DNA of 64,000 nt from Cordia subcordata. Lineage: Eukaryota > Streptophyta > Magnoliopsida > Boraginales > Cordiaceae. The notes under the pieces are model-generated. The model saw only the letters and a list, made by a program, of their open reading frames with translations, ran no database searches and was not told where the DNA came from. Made by a program: the position numbers and the translations under genes. Shown here piece by piece: positions 11,311 to 23,198 of the stretch; position 1 is the stretch's first letter, and every line of letters starts with the position of its first letter. The stretch lies in contig JAPTOF010000021.1 in the NCBI GenBank assembly GCA_028554755.1, positions 447,501 through 511,500 on the forward strand, read 5' to 3'.

Positions 11311-12204
11311 GATCAACTAATTACTACCAACACCTTTTTATGATCATTGATTGATTTCTTTAATAACCCCTTAACCTAGCTTTTTTTTTTTCCAAATATA
11401 ATAAAAACGAAAATGCGGAAAGACTTCTCATCGTCAAGATTTTGTTGTTTCGTTTTGTCACATGCATGCATCACCATACAAAAAAATCAAGTAGTAGTTT
11501 CACATATTGTAGCTTCTAACTACATTTAAAAATGTAATAAAATTAACTAGTTACGCTTCCAAGCGTAAAGATTTAATTTAAGCATGGACCAAGTGAAATT
11601 TAGACTTTATTACAATTTGACAAGTAACAAATATATTTTTCAAATTTATATGAATTATACTTTCGACCTAACAAATTTTTTGTTATTTAAAAAAAATTAA
11701 ATATAAAAATTCCAAAATCATCGCTATATATAGTTTTAAATATATTTAAAATCATAATTAAAATAAAAATTATTATTTTACTCTTCTACGTTTATTCCAA
11801 ACATAACAAGAAATATGTAGCTACAGGCATAAATCTTGTAGTTAAGACTTCTCATCAGGATTCTAATTATCGTCTATTCTCAATGGGTTTAATTTGATAG
11901 AGTCCCATGTGTGAAGAAAGGAGGAATAAGGTTCACCATGAACGGCCACTCATACTTCAATTTGGTGTTGATAACAAACGTTGGGGGCGCCGGAGATGTT
12001 CGGTCGGTGTGGATCAAAGGTTCAAGAACAGGGTGGCAGCCCATGACCAGAAACTGGGGTCAAAACTGGCAGAGCAATTCCTACCTTAACGGCCAATCCC
12101 TCTCTTTCCGTGTGACTGCCAGCGATGGACCAACCATCACCTCCTACAATGCCGCCCCTGCTAATTGGAAATTCGGACAAACTTTCGAAGGTGGCCAGTT
12201 CTGA
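10197..12204 (+). CDS. EXPA: Alpha-expansin (EXPA), 3 exons
   Basis: Exons are 10197-10353, 10874-11186 and 11901-12204, giving 774 nt and 257 residues. Every intron is GT-AG and the intron positions are those usual for EXPA genes. The product is a secreted wall-loosening protein that acts non-enzymatically on cellulose-xyloglucan contacts. A hydrophobic signal peptide covers about residues 8-25, followed by a Gly/Tyr-rich linker and HATFYGG. The GH45-like double-psi barrel has the conserved cysteines (C56, C84, C87, C92, C99, C112, C126) and the HFD motif at 132-134. The insertion GGWCNPP marks the alpha rather than beta subfamily. The C-terminal CBM63-like domain includes KGSRTGW and NWGQNW and ends GGQF. 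Nothing is broken. An alternative start eight codons on (MPFHF) would shorten the signal peptide. Confidence 0.95.
10675..10828 (+). mobile_element. Partial MITE (family B) in expansin intron 1
   Basis: An AT-rich block with AAAAGTCAGAATTTTTAAA is followed by two similar termini in a row, AAAACCAATTCATTCGAGCCCTT and then AAACAAAACCAACTCATAAGAGCCCTT (both given in part). They match the inverted end of family B copies. A matching left end is not clear. Confidence 0.45.
11277..11309. repeat. (TA)n microsatellite in expansin intron 2
   Basis: About 16 TA units just after the exon 2 donor region. The rest of intron 2 (11310-11900) is AT-rich without recognisable features. Confidence 0.95.
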
Positions 12205-13616
12205 TGAAAACACATATATAGTCCATTCATTAATACATATATTTGATAATCAAGTGTGTGTGTGTGTTACTAATTAAATTAAGGAGACTAGACTGTATTT
12301 GTAATTCCTTCTTTTTATTAAGTGCCCTATCTTAAGTGTCCTTAATTAATTATTTTGGTTTCCACTTCTCTAATATTGTCCTTTTTTTTTTGGCTAACCT
12401 CTTCGTTCGATTTAATGATATGCATGTCCATACTTTCGTCAACAAGATGTTGTTATATCCAATAAAAGAATATTAATGATGTAAAGGAGGAATATCATTT
12501 CTTACTCCATTATTTTGTCCTTCCTTATAATTAGTTTATTATATGTATAAGGATAAATTTGTCATTTTACGTATTTTTAAACTATGATTACAAGCGGGCG
12601 CGTTTGTGCATATATATATAAACGTATCATTTAACTTAAATTATTATATATATTATACACGGATCCAGCATGCTGACATAGCGAAGCTTGATTGGTGGGT
12701 TGTGGGTCCCGACTAGGTGGTCAAACCACCCTGTCGGTTTGGAGATGTTTCAATTTTTTTTTGGGAAAAAGAATAATTTTAAGACTTCAACGTTACAATG
12801 GAATTAAAGGCCTAACTTTTAAAAGTTTTGATGAAAGGGTTTGACTTATGACAAGATGAGATTTTATACAGTGCCAACTAAATGTATTAAATGTATGCTT
12901 ACATGGTATTTTATTTTATTTTATATCTTAGGTGGATTTCTTACGTGACAATTTATCTTTTACGTGGCATATGTAACAACAAACTTATAAATTCTAAGCT
13001 ATTAAGTACATGTGCACATATATAAATTTTGAAATCTTTTTCATTTGCTATGAGAATATAAATTAATCTTCAATTTTTTTTATTTTGCTTAACATAAAAA
13101 ATTATATTTTATATATATATATAGTTTAATATTGTGCATTTTAAGTATTGAAAATAAAAAATTTACAACAAACCAACAAAAAATTTGCAAATATATACTT
13201 GTTTTATTTAAAACTAGAAATAATAATATAATGACATCTATATTTTTAAAATCCTATACATTTTGATGTCATAATCTAGATCGAGATCTATTGTGCAAAT
13301 AAAACAATCATTTCTATGTGCTAACTTCGGGGTTTTCGATAATATCTATTCAACTTCCAAGCTCATTAAAATTTTTTGATGCCATACAATTAAAATAATT
13401 ATAGAGGCATTTGAAAATTCTAAAAGTGTTTCTTAAATCAATTATTGATAATTAAAAGTCAGCAAAAATCCATCAATTAATATGATAACTTTTAAACAAA
13501 AATAATATTGTGTAACAAAAAAGACTATAAAATGTGGCCTCAATTTTGTTGAAATCTCTCCTCCTATCAGATAGTAAATCATATTCTCTAGTTCAAGTAC
13601 ATTTGTTCTAACTTAT
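12205..13616. other. Intergenic region, no gene recognised
   Basis: AT-rich sequence downstream of the expansin. It contains AATAAA-like signals (for example near 12461), short (TG)n and (TA)n tracts, and no open frame with recognisable content. Confidence 0.6.
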
Positions 13617-13890
13617 GCTCTATTTGTTATAATCTTATTTTAATATACTTATCCTATTGAAATGAGGTTATATCTTATAAAGATTGAAGATATCTTATCA
13701 CATGCATACTATGAAAACTCAAAACAAATCATACTTTTGATCTTATAAAAAATAAACAATCTATCCTATTTTATTTTTTATAACTACAGGAATACATGGT
13801 GCATGTGATAAGAAATCTTAAATTTTATAAAATATCTCCAAATTTCAATAGAATAAGTATATTAAAATAAGATCATAACAAATACACTAT
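13617..13890 (+). mobile_element. MITE, family C copy 1
   Basis: TTTGTTATAATCTTATTTTAATATACTTATCC on the left mirrors the right end ATAAGTATATTAAAATAAGATCATAACAAA (each quoted in part). The inside carries AAATCTTA and ATCACATG blocks. It is the same family as 54402-54672 in intron 1 of the nucleotidyltransferase gene. Confidence 0.65.
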
Positions 13891-14119
13891 TAATGTCATC
13901 CATCTTCCTCGAACTACCTAAGTTTTCATCATTTCTTTTTACATGTTGAAGATACATGACTTTCTTGTATGGTAATGAGTCAAGTGACGCTGTTAGAAGC
14001 TCCATGAATCGTACCTCTACTCGACCTTCGCATGCCAGACTGTCACATATCATAATAAAATATTTATCTTAATATTTTTTCTTAACAAATGATTAAATCT
14101 TAACAATTTTATTTTATTT

Positions 14120-14982
14120 TTTTTTGAAAACTTACATTAAAGAACATCCCACCACTAAGGGGTCATGGTACATTCCAATTCCTATAGGGATTCTTCCTCT
14201 ACCCCATAAGACTACTCCGCCAATAACTAATTTAGTTCTTTGCCTCTTGCGTCACTATTCCAAGAATGAAAAAAATTAGAATTACAATTACAATAATTGT
14301 AGTGTAAAACAAAATATTTAACTTGCGTTATTTGAGTTCATTGTAGCAGGTTGGGCGTGGCTCATATTAATTATAATTGTAGATTGTTCATGGGTTACTG
14401 TAGTAGACTGGGTTTGATTAGTGTTGACCATGATTGCAGATTGTTTATTGACTGCAATAGGTTGACATGTATACCTTCTTACGTTGTGCCCCTTTTGCTT
14501 ACATCTAGAGTATGTCATTTTTCTACCATTTTTGTCTAGTTTGTGCCCTTTGATTTGTCTTAGCTCCTCAGGGTCTCTTTTTCTCTTTTTTTTCAAGTCT
14601 TTCATGCTATTTCTTAGGTATATTAGGCTCCAACCTATCATTCTCAGTAACCATCCACAAATTTGGGCCATTGCATGGATACATCATATGCAAATAGCTC
14701 TTGAGATAAGTTGATTTGTGATACCAATTGCTAATGTAACTATCAACATGTTCTTGTCTAAATTGACTAATAGTGACAGCATGCACACATGGTAATCTAG
14801 ATAATGACCAAGTATTACAACTGCAAGTTTTGCTTCGAATATCAACTATATACTTTTCTTCTCCTTGTCTAACTTTATAACCCTCTTCACCTTTCCAGCC
14901 AAATTCACAATAGCAACTAGCATCACAAATTTTTTTAATTCTTTCCTTAATCCTAGAACCAAAATTCCTACCCATTTTGCTA
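14120..14982 (-). pseudogene. MULE transposase C-terminal part (SWIM finger, zinc knuckle)
   Basis: Directly after the copia junction come GRNFGSRIKERIKKI and then a SWIM zinc finger with CSCNTWSLSRLPCVHAV (CxC...CxH), positions about 14780-14830. A basic stretch (KKKRKRDPEE) follows, then a zinc-knuckle-like TYSRCKQKGHNVRRYTC in which the first cysteine of the usual CxxC is replaced by tyrosine. Downstream fragments near 14120-14240 (IGIGMYHDPLVVG) could be a further exon. This is the conserved tail of plant MuDR-type transposases. A frameshift near 14610-14670 breaks it. Confidence 0.8.
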
Positions 14983-16340
14983 TGTAGATGCAAATATCTT
15001 AAGAGAGGGGGTGAATTAAGATATTCTGTAATTTTTGTATTTAAAAATTCACCAAAAAATTAACAATTTCTTCAAGCAAAATATCAAATACAAGGTAATC
15101 AATATAAGTAACTGAAATAGATAAAGAGTAAAGAGTAGGAAGATAAACGATTTTTAGGTGGTTTAGCCAAGCCTACGTCTACTGCCCAAGTATGCTCCCC
15201 TTAGGATTTCAACAATCTTCACTAAAAATGATTCTCCAAATCTTGGTGAAACAAAAAAACCAAGTTTTACAACTTTTTGAAACCAAACTTCAAAGAACCT
15301 AAGAGTCCTACTCTTTAGGATTTCCCCACACTTTTACAAGCTCTTATAGATATATCTCTCAAGATTTCTTAGCTTACAAGTGTGTATACAATCAAAAGAG
15401 TGAAAAATGATGAAGAATAGATATGTTCTTCTCACAAGATGATATAGCAAGAAAGACTCTTAAAAGCTCAGAGATTTTGCAAGAATAGCTCAAGATTTCA
15501 GCAAGTTAAAGATGATATTAGATTTTGCAAGCTTGGATTGGTTATGAGTTTAAGCTTTGAGAGTGTATTTAAAGAGATTTAAAAGTTAGGGCTTTGTAGG
15601 TGGAAGAAGGAAGAAGAAAATAGAGCTGAATGGTAATAAACGGCTAGTCCATTTATTACAGCATTTTGCTTAGCCGGTCGACAAGCTAGGTCGTCTGACT
15701 CCCCCTTGGCCTTCTCTGATTAGGCTGGACGCCTTAGCCAGTCGACCGCCTAGGAGGTCCAGTTTTTCCTTCTCCTTCTCTGTTTTGGCTGGGCAACCTC
15801 CCTAGTCGACCAGTCGACCGGTCGATTGGCTGAGGGGTCCGGCCACCGTAGAGAACCTGAAGCAAAGCCAAACACTCCCAAAACATTTTTTAAACCTATT
15901 TTATCAAATTTTCATAACTCCAAACCAACTCAAAGCATTTTGTAAACAAATTTCAAAGTGTGAAAACATTTCAAAACACATATTAAAACTATGTATGCAT
16001 CCAAAATCATTCTTGCTTTTATGGAAGACAATGTCCATGAGATTTTAAATTGTTAGTATTAAGAAAATTTGAAGTTTGAGCTAACACTTGTAATTCAAAG
16101 GCATTTCACAAAAAGAGAAATGAATCAGGTACCCCTTGTGACACCTCTTCTCCGCCTTATGGCTTCACATTATCTTCTTCTTTAATCTTTGATAAATAAT
16201 GCTCTTCATGACTTATGTTCTTCTGTCTTCCAAGCATCTATCTTTTTAATTTATATTTAACACTTACAAGATGCTTTTTAGTAACAAGATGCATATCAAA
16301 ATTTTCATCATCAAAATTAATAACTAATATTTAGTCAATA
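14983..16340 (-). repeat. Copia 3' LTR
   Basis: On the plus strand it starts TGTAGATGCAAATATCTTAA and ends ATATTTAGTCAATA (the partner LTR ends ATTTAGTCAACA). It is 1358 bp. A GGTCGAC-rich block lies at about 15670-15840. Confidence 0.88.
15668..15845. repeat. GGTCGAC-rich short repeat array in the 3' LTR
   Basis: Repeated units of about 60-65 bp carry GCCGGTCGAC, GCCAGTCGACCG and AGTCGACCAGTCGACCGGTC, each followed by CTCT-rich spacers and TCCAG/TCCGG. The block is much richer in GC than its surroundings. The second LTR has a worn version at 24480-24650. Confidence 0.7.
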
Positions 16341-16341
16341 A

Positions 16342-16354
16342 TCTCCCCCTTTTT
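16342..16354 (-). other. Copia polypurine tract
   Basis: On the minus strand AAAAAGGGGGAGA abuts the 3' LTR, the expected place for plus-strand priming. Confidence 0.75.
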
Positions 16355-16752
16355 GATGACGACAAATTATTTAAAGATAAGAAAAATTTTTCTCCCCCTT
16401 AATATGAGCATTATTTTCAAGTAAGAACATGTTGTAGGAAATGCTCCCCCTGACAATGTTTAACTCATGCACATTTTAAACCAAAAGCTCAATCAACTTC
16501 ATACACATATTTAACTCAATAAGCCAAGCAAACCAGCCATATAGCAATCTCCCTTTTTTTATGATGACAAATTATTTAAATATAAGAAAAATTTACTGCC
16601 CCTTAATATGAGCATTATTTTCAACTAAGAACATGTTGTGGGAAATGCTCCCACGGACAATGTTTAACTCATGCACATTTTCAACCAAAAGCTCAAACAA
16701 CTTCATACACATATTTAACTCAATAAGCCAAGCAAACTAGCCATATAGCCAA
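16343..16752 (-). repeat. Tandem duplication (about 205 bp x 2) next to the 3' LTR
   Basis: The block containing GACAAATTATTTAAA, TTAATATGAGCATTATTTTC, GAACATGTTGT and TTAACTCAATAAGCCAAGCA (starts at 16361 and 16566 for the first phrase) occurs twice head to tail. Both copies carry a polypurine-like tract, but only the outer one touches the LTR. Confidence 0.85.
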
Positions 16753-17253
16753 GCATACACAAATACTTTTTTTATGCTTTACTTTTTTCTCCCTCTTTGG
16801 CATCATCAAAATCAATAATATACATAAGGAAAGAAAATGCAAGCAAAATCATGATAAGCATAATGTATAGGTGCTAAAGTATAAAAACAGCTAATCCATA
16901 AAAAACTGGAAAGCAAGAGTAGTATATCTAGTCAATAATTAGAAAAGAGCTAAATAGTTTAACTAGGATGATAAAGTAAAAGTAGTGCATCTAGAATTCA
17001 GAAGGAATTTCAAAGAAATTTTGAGGAATTTTGAAGAAATTCAGGAGGAAATCAAGGTACATGGTTATGGTGATTCTTAAAGTGCCTCTGCATGTTAGAG
17101 CGTATGCTTGTTATTTCCGAATCAATGTGCTTCCTCCAATGAGTAAGTTCCGTTCATTGATTGTTTATCGTTGCCCTCATCTCGCCCATCCCAATATTTA
17201 AGACTTGTAGTTGAGTGAGAATCAGTGCCAACATTAAGGGATCTTGTTGACCC

Positions 17254-18432
17254 ATGGAACTAGAGCCTGCACCTCTCTACATTTCAACCCTTTGTTGTTC
17301 ATTAATACGCTCCTGTGCTCGAGACTCTGTCATTATTCTCCTAAGTGTTACCTCTTCAAGAGCCATGTCTTTATCCTCAGAAGTGCTAACAACCATAAGG
17401 ATTATTCCTAGTATACCTATGTTAGCTTCTCCTTCTTGTTCTGGCTCTTCTTCTTCTTTCTCGAAGGCAGTATCTGAGGGTTCTTGCACCTCATCAACAT
17501 GTTCTGCCTCAGGCCCACAGACAGGATTAGTAAAAGTAATCCCTTTTCTAGTTCTAAGCTTGATTGTCGCTAGGTATCTTGTGGCAAATTTTTGAATGTT
17601 TCTCTATTTATCAGTTCACCATTGTACCAATAAATCCCCATATAATTCATGTATAGCATATCAAAATTCCATGCAAACTTTCTAAATGGTGCATTTGAGG
17701 AGATTCGAAAGTGGGCAAAGATGTACATCAAGGTCATGCTGTATCTCGGAGTGGATGTTTTGCCTCTACCTTTTCCACTAATGTGTAGCATATGTTGCAA
17801 GATAAGAAAAGGTAAGGTTATCTTAACTCCATGCTTTAGGCTATAGTACATATAAGCATCCATTACTAGAATCTTTCCATCATTAATATTCCTAGGAAGA
17901 ATTACTTCGTTAATAATCCTAAAAGCAATTCTCTTATTAAAACCAATATCCTTTGATAATGGAAGAATTAAATCTGGATGTTTAGGCCCTGCATCTTTCC
18001 ACATATATTCTATAACCTTTCCTGGTGTACCAGCAGCCTTAATCCCATCTGGCCAACCTTGTCTATTATAATGGCCTTCTCCTTCCACAGGTATCTTAAA
18101 AATTCCATTCAATATTTCCTCATTAAATATAAAATTTGTCCCACAAACTGTTGATGTTAATTCAATTTTAGGACTTCTATGATGGGCCTCAAGATTTTCA
18201 TAAAACTCAATTACCAACTAATCTTGAACATCACAATGTAAGTGCATAAACATATACCAATCTTCAAATAATGGAAAAACATCGGTAGCAGCAAAATCTG
18301 AATCTACAAGGAATTTACCGTATAAGATTGTATGCTTTCCTTGAATCTTTGATACGGGTAGTAATGAAGATTACGTCTATCCGTTTTTTCTTTTCTCCCA
18401 CATTCATGACCTCTTGTCCTTGGATTCACCAT
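17254..18432 (-). pseudogene. Extra 3' ORF of the copia element (plant-transposon-protein type)
   Basis: The longest open part (18217-17570) reads for about 215 codons, with FYENLEAHHRSPKIELTSTV, GHYNRQGWPDGIKAAG and AFRIINEVILPRN. Upstream, an in-phase piece with FEDWYMFMHL continues it to an ATG near 18432, with a stop and frame change between. Downstream, 17489-17277 gives an acidic, Glu-rich tail (EKEEEEPEQEGE) with a possible coiled coil. The pattern resembles the 'putative plant transposon protein' domain found in plant retroelements, but I cannot confirm that without a search. It lies between RNase H and the 3' LTR, the place of the env-like ORF of SIRE elements. I see no convincing transmembrane segment. 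Confidence 0.6.
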
Positions 18433-18627
18433 GATTTCACATAGTTTTTGAAAAATTGAACTAGTGAAAACTTGTTTTTTGATATGGGTAATAAGAATAT
18501 AGAGAGAAATTTGGGAGAAATTGGTTGAGACATGAAGAATTAAAGGTCGGTTTGAGAGGGTTTTGAGTTAGGGTTAAGAGAATTTGAGAGGATTTCAGAG
18601 ATTTTAGGGTTAAAACCCCCAATTTTA

Positions 18628-18780
18628 GCCCTTATCCGCGTTCAGCCAGTTGACATGCTGGTCGCAGAGGTCGACCAGCTAGGTCGACTAGCCGGATCAG
18701 AGAGCTCCCTAGATTTTTCATTTTAGCCGGGCTCCTATGGCTTCAGTCAGTTGACTAGCTAGGTCAATTGGCTGGGTTAG
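18628..18780. repeat. GGTCGAC-rich block in the internal region
   Basis: It contains CAGCCAGTTGACATGCTGGT, AGGTCGACCAGCTAGGTCGA and CAGTTGACTAGCTAGGTCAA (parts quoted), the same kind of units as in the LTRs, between RNase H and the 3' ORF. Confidence 0.6.
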
Positions 18781-18809
18781 AATATACTTATATGCATATT
18801 TTTTCATGC

Positions 18810-19865
18810 CTAGACCATATAAACACTTATATATGCATAGCCATCTTTTATCTTTCCAATTTCCCTTCTAATCTTAGAAAATTGATCGTCATGCAATGGT
18901 TTAGTAAAAATATCAGCAACTTGATGCAATGTATCAACAAATTCAAGTATGATATCACCTTTTTGTATATGATCTCTAATGAAATGGTGCCTAATCTCAA
19001 TATGCTTAGTTCTTAAATGTTGAATTGGGTTCTTAATGAGATTAATTGCACTAGTATTATCACAATATATGGGAACAAGATCATATTGCAAGCCATAATC
19101 AAGTAAATTTTGTTTTATCGACAAGATTTAAGCTACACAACTATTAACTGCAATATATTCGTCTTCGGTGGTAGAGATCGCAACACTATTTTGTTTCCTA
19201 CATGACCAAGACACTAAAGAATGTCCTAGGAATTGACAAATTCCACTAGTACTTTTACAGTCTACCTTACATCCAGCATAATTAGCATAAGATAATCCAC
19301 ATAAGTCAAATGAGGTTCCTTTTGCATACCAAAGTCCTAGATTACTAGTTCCTTTAAGATACCTAATTATTCTTTTTACAGCAACTAGATGTGTTTCATT
19401 AGGATTAGATTGAAATCTAGCACATAAGCATACTTCACACATAATATCTAGTCTAGATGAAGTTAAATAAGGTAAAATACCAATCATACCTCTATATTTC
19501 TTCTTATCTACTGGTTTACCTTTTTCATCTTTGTCCAATATTGTTGAGGGGCTCATGGGAGTGCCAATCTCCTTTACATCTTCAATCCCAAATTTTTTGA
19601 TAATTTCTTTGGTGTACTTGGCTTGATTGATGAAGATGCCTTCCTTTGTTTGCTTAATTTGGAGTCCAAGGAAGAAAGTTAATTCTCCCATCATGCTCAT
19701 CTCGAACTCCTTGTACATACACTTAGAAAAACTTCCACACAATGATACGTTAGTAGCACCAAAGATTATATGATCAACATAAATTTGTACAAGTAGAATA
19801 TCATTTTCTTCTCTTTTAATAAACAAAGTGGAGTCAAGTATTCCTCTTTCAAAGTTATTTTCCAT
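18810..19865 (-). pseudogene. Copia RT C-terminal part and RNase H
   Basis: The segment 19865-19128 carries the catalytic box of RT in a mutated form, YVDHIIFG instead of the usual YVDD. ELTFFLGLQIKQ and the connection region with RYLKGTSNLGLWY follow. RNase H begins with YANYAGCKVDCKSTSG, where a conserved acidic residue appears lost. It continues after one in-frame stop at 19125-19127 into 19124-18810, with CDNTSAINLIKNP, RTKHIEIRHHFIRD and DIFTKPL, the C-terminal signature of copia polyproteins. Confidence 0.9.
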
Positions 19866-19899
19866 AATAAGTCCATTAAGTCTTTCATACCAAGCTCTA

Positions 19900-20660
19900 G
19901 AGCTTACTTTAAACCATATAATGCTTTTTCTAGTTTAAAAACATGATTTGGAAAGCAAGAATCTTCAAAACCGGAAGATTGTTCAGCATATACCTCTTCT
20001 TCAATAAAACCATTTAGAAAAGTCCTCTTGACATCTATTTGATAGAGTTTAAAATCCATGAAACACGCAAATGCAAGTAACATGTGAATGAATTCAAGTC
20101 TAGCTATGGGGGCATAGGTCTCATCATAATGAATCCCTTCTTCTTGATTATATCCTTGAGCTACAAGTCTAGCCTTGTTCATAGTTACTATACTGGCCTC
20201 ATCTAGTTTGTTTCTAAACACTCAATTCATTCCAATTACCGGTCTATCTTTAGATCTTTCAACTAACTTCAAACTTTATTTCTATCAAATTGATTTAGTT
20301 CTTCTTGCATGGCCATTATCCAATTTTCATCAAGTAAAGCTTCTTTAACATTTTTAGGTTCAATATGAGAAATAAATGTATGATGTTCACAATAAGCATT
20401 AATATTACGTCTAGTTCTTACTCCTTAAGATGGATCACCAAGGATTTGATCTTGAAGGTGATTCTGTACAAACTTCTAACTTTTCAGTAGATCTTCATTA
20501 GTCACTTTTGTCTCAATGTTTCCTTTGTTTAAACATTTTCCACTTTCTATATTGGCTTGAGACTCCTTTTCTTGATGTTATTTTTCTTGCTTTATATCTT
20601 CTTATTTTGTTGGAATCTCTTTATCTTTTGGAGATGAATCTTCAAGTGTAGTCTTTTCCA
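19900..20660 (-). pseudogene. Copia reverse transcriptase, N-terminal part
   Basis: ARLVAQGYNQEEGIHYDETYAP and FKLYQIDVKRTFLNGFIEEE (20221-19904, parts quoted) are diagnostic of copia RT. The residues preceding the first catalytic aspartate box are present. Several stops lie between this and the integrase (20230-20660), where only fragments can be read. Confidence 0.88.
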
Positions 20661-20669
20661 AAAGGTAAC

Positions 20670-21570
20670 CTACATCATCAACTTTCTTTCTCGGCTCAAA
20701 TGGGTTAGTTTTATCAAATATAATATGTATTGATTCTTTCGAGTTCTTTTATTATAAACTCTATAAGCTTTACTGTTTATGGAATAACCCAAAAATATAC
20801 CTTCATCCGATTTAGCATCAAATTTCCTTAAGTGATCTTTAGTATTTAGGATAAAACATTTACAACCAAACACCTTGAAGTATGTAATTTTAGGCATTTT
20901 TTTTCCATGCCATTGTTCATATGGAGTTTTATTTAAAATATGTCTAATTAAAACTCTATTTTGCACGTAATATGCGGTGTTTACAGCTTCACTCCAAAAA
21001 TATATCGGCAAGTTGTGTTCATTTAACACAGTTCTTGCTATTTCTTGTAATGTACGATTCTTTCTCTCTGCTATCCCATTTTATTGAGGAGTTCGAGGGA
21101 CCGAAAAGTTGTGTTCTATACCATGTTTATCACAAAATGTATAAAAGGAGTTTTTAGATATTCCGTACCATTATCACTACGAATACAAGTTATAAAATAG
21201 TCTTTCTCATTTTGCACTTTTCTACACAACCTTGCAAATTCATTGAAGGCATCATTTTTATGTGCAAGAAACATGACCCATGTAAATGTAGTATAATTAT
21301 CTACAACAACAAAGATGTATCTAGATCCACCTAGGCTATCCACATCAAATGGTCCAAGCAAGTTCATATGTAATAATTGCAATACTCTATTAGTTGAAAC
21401 TTTGTTGAGGGGTTTGAAAGATGTCTTATGTTGTTTACCTAATTAACAAGTTTCACAAATTTTGTCTTTTTCAAATTTTAGTTTTGGTAAGTCTCTGACT
21501 AAATCAAGTTTTGATAAATCATTTAGTAAGCTCATGCTAGCATGTCCTAATCTTCTATGCCATAACTAAG
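20670..21570 (-). pseudogene. Copia integrase, broken
   Basis: The HHCC-type pre-integrase region (about 21570-21400) shows RRLGHASMSLL and a CETC pair followed by a stop. The core (21382-21116) reads LHMNLLGPF, so the first catalytic aspartate is replaced by asparagine. The second is present in RSDNGTEY. The glutamate segment (AERKNRT) is present just after an in-frame stop (about 21080). The part after it (21029-20670) includes YFWSEAVNTAYYVQNR and FKVFGCKCF, typical for copia. Confidence 0.88.
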
Positions 21571-22009
21571 CATTATTATGCACAACGAATAAGCATTTAA
21601 CATGTTGACACACAAGTTGATCAATTTCAATGGTGTAGACATTTTCATTTCTCTTAGCTACAAATAACACATTATCATTTCCATATTCATATACAATGCA
21701 AGTAGATGATTAAAATACTACTTTATCTCATTTGTCACATAATTGGCTTATACTAAGTAGATTGAATTTAAGACCCTCTACAAGTAAGACATTTTGTATA
21801 GCAAGAGAATTTTCACTACCAATGCTTCTTTTTCCAATTATGTTTTCCTTTGTTATTGTCACTAAAGGTAACATCTCTCTATTTTGTTTTCTTCATTTTA
21901 TAGAAAAGTGACGAGTTCCCCGTCATGTGTTTGGGACAACTACTATCCAAGATCCACTTCATCTTGCTAGTTTTGCTCTCATTTCATACCTACAAATATG
22001 AAATTCAAA

Positions 22010-23196
22010 TACAATTTATTTTAGGGTCCCCAACCTTGGGTCCTTGACGTTAGTTTCAATTTTTGGCCTTAACAACCCATTTAGTTCTTTGCTAATGTGG
22101 GACATGTAATCCTTTATCACGAAGTTTTTTATAATAACAATGAGTCGATATGTGTCCTTTCTTTTCACAATATATGCATGTAATGTTTGATTTTGGTGAA
22201 GTGGAGGAGTTAGAGATAGAAGTTTTGGCAAAATAAGTTTTAAAATATTTTTAGTTAATGTTTGGTTTGTATCCAATTCTACTTTTTTCAAAAGCCATTT
22301 TTTGACTTCCAAGGAGGTTTTCAAAGTTCTCCTTGCCATTTGTAAATTTTTTAATAATGTCATTTAAATCCATATTTTTCTTTTTCAAAATTTTAACTTC
22401 TTTTTCAAACTTCACAAAATCTTCGGCATATAAGTCACTTTCTTTTTCCAAGATTCCAATTTTGTCAATAAGAGAACCATTTTTCTTTTCTAAAATTTCT
22501 TTTTCATCAAAGGCAAGTTTCAATTTTCTATGCATTTTCTTATTTTTTACTAAAGCTAAAGATAAATCATCACGTAATTTAGCAAATGTGTCCTTTAGTT
22601 CATCAAAGATATACTCTTCTTCCTCTTTTTCACTAGATGAATAGTAAATAGATGGAGAAGGTGAAGATTGTACCTCATCCTCATTGGCCATGGGGCAAAA
22701 GTTTGCTACCTTATGTTGCACTTCCATATCCTCTTCACTTTCGAAGGTGTCCCAAGTGGCCTTGAGCGCTTTGTTTTCCTTCTTCTTTGCTAGCTTTGGA
22801 TGATTTGCTTTGATATGTCCCAGTTTATTGCAATTGAAGCATTTGAGTTCATCATTTCTTGTTTTCTTTGATTTCTTGAACTTTTTGGCTTCTCTTTCTT
22901 TTTTCTTCCAATTGCTGTTGTTCCTTAAGGAGACTCCTTTCTTCATCCTTCTAAACTTCATAATTCTTTTGAAATTCCAAGCAAAGAGTGCAATCTCCTC
23001 ATCTTTCGGGTCCTCAACATCTTCTTCATCTTCGTTTGATGTACATTTTTATGCAACAAGTGCAATGGACTTTTTCATTTTTCTCTTTTCTTCTTCATGG
23101 TTTTTTATTTCAAGCTCATGAGTCATAAGTGACCCAAGAAGCTCGCTGAGCTCCAACGTGTTTAGATCCTAGGCTTCTTTGATTGCCGTCACTTTT
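22010..23196 (-). pseudogene. Copia gag C-terminal part with two zinc knuckles
   Basis: The frame at 22961-22251 carries a basic stretch, then CFNCNKLGHIKANHP, a CCHC knuckle whose last cysteine has become histidine. A long Lys/Glu-rich predicted coiled coil follows (about 22640-22340). A second, intact knuckle CIYCEKKGHISTHC lies at about 22139-22180. Stops between the pieces break the frame. The protease region expected between 21570 and 22010 could not be identified with confidence. Confidence 0.8.
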
Positions 23197-23198
23197 GG

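Noticed and set aside
22333..23121. Phe/Ser-rich plus-strand open frames
   Set aside because: Antisense shadows of the Lys/Glu-rich gag coiled coil of the copia element.
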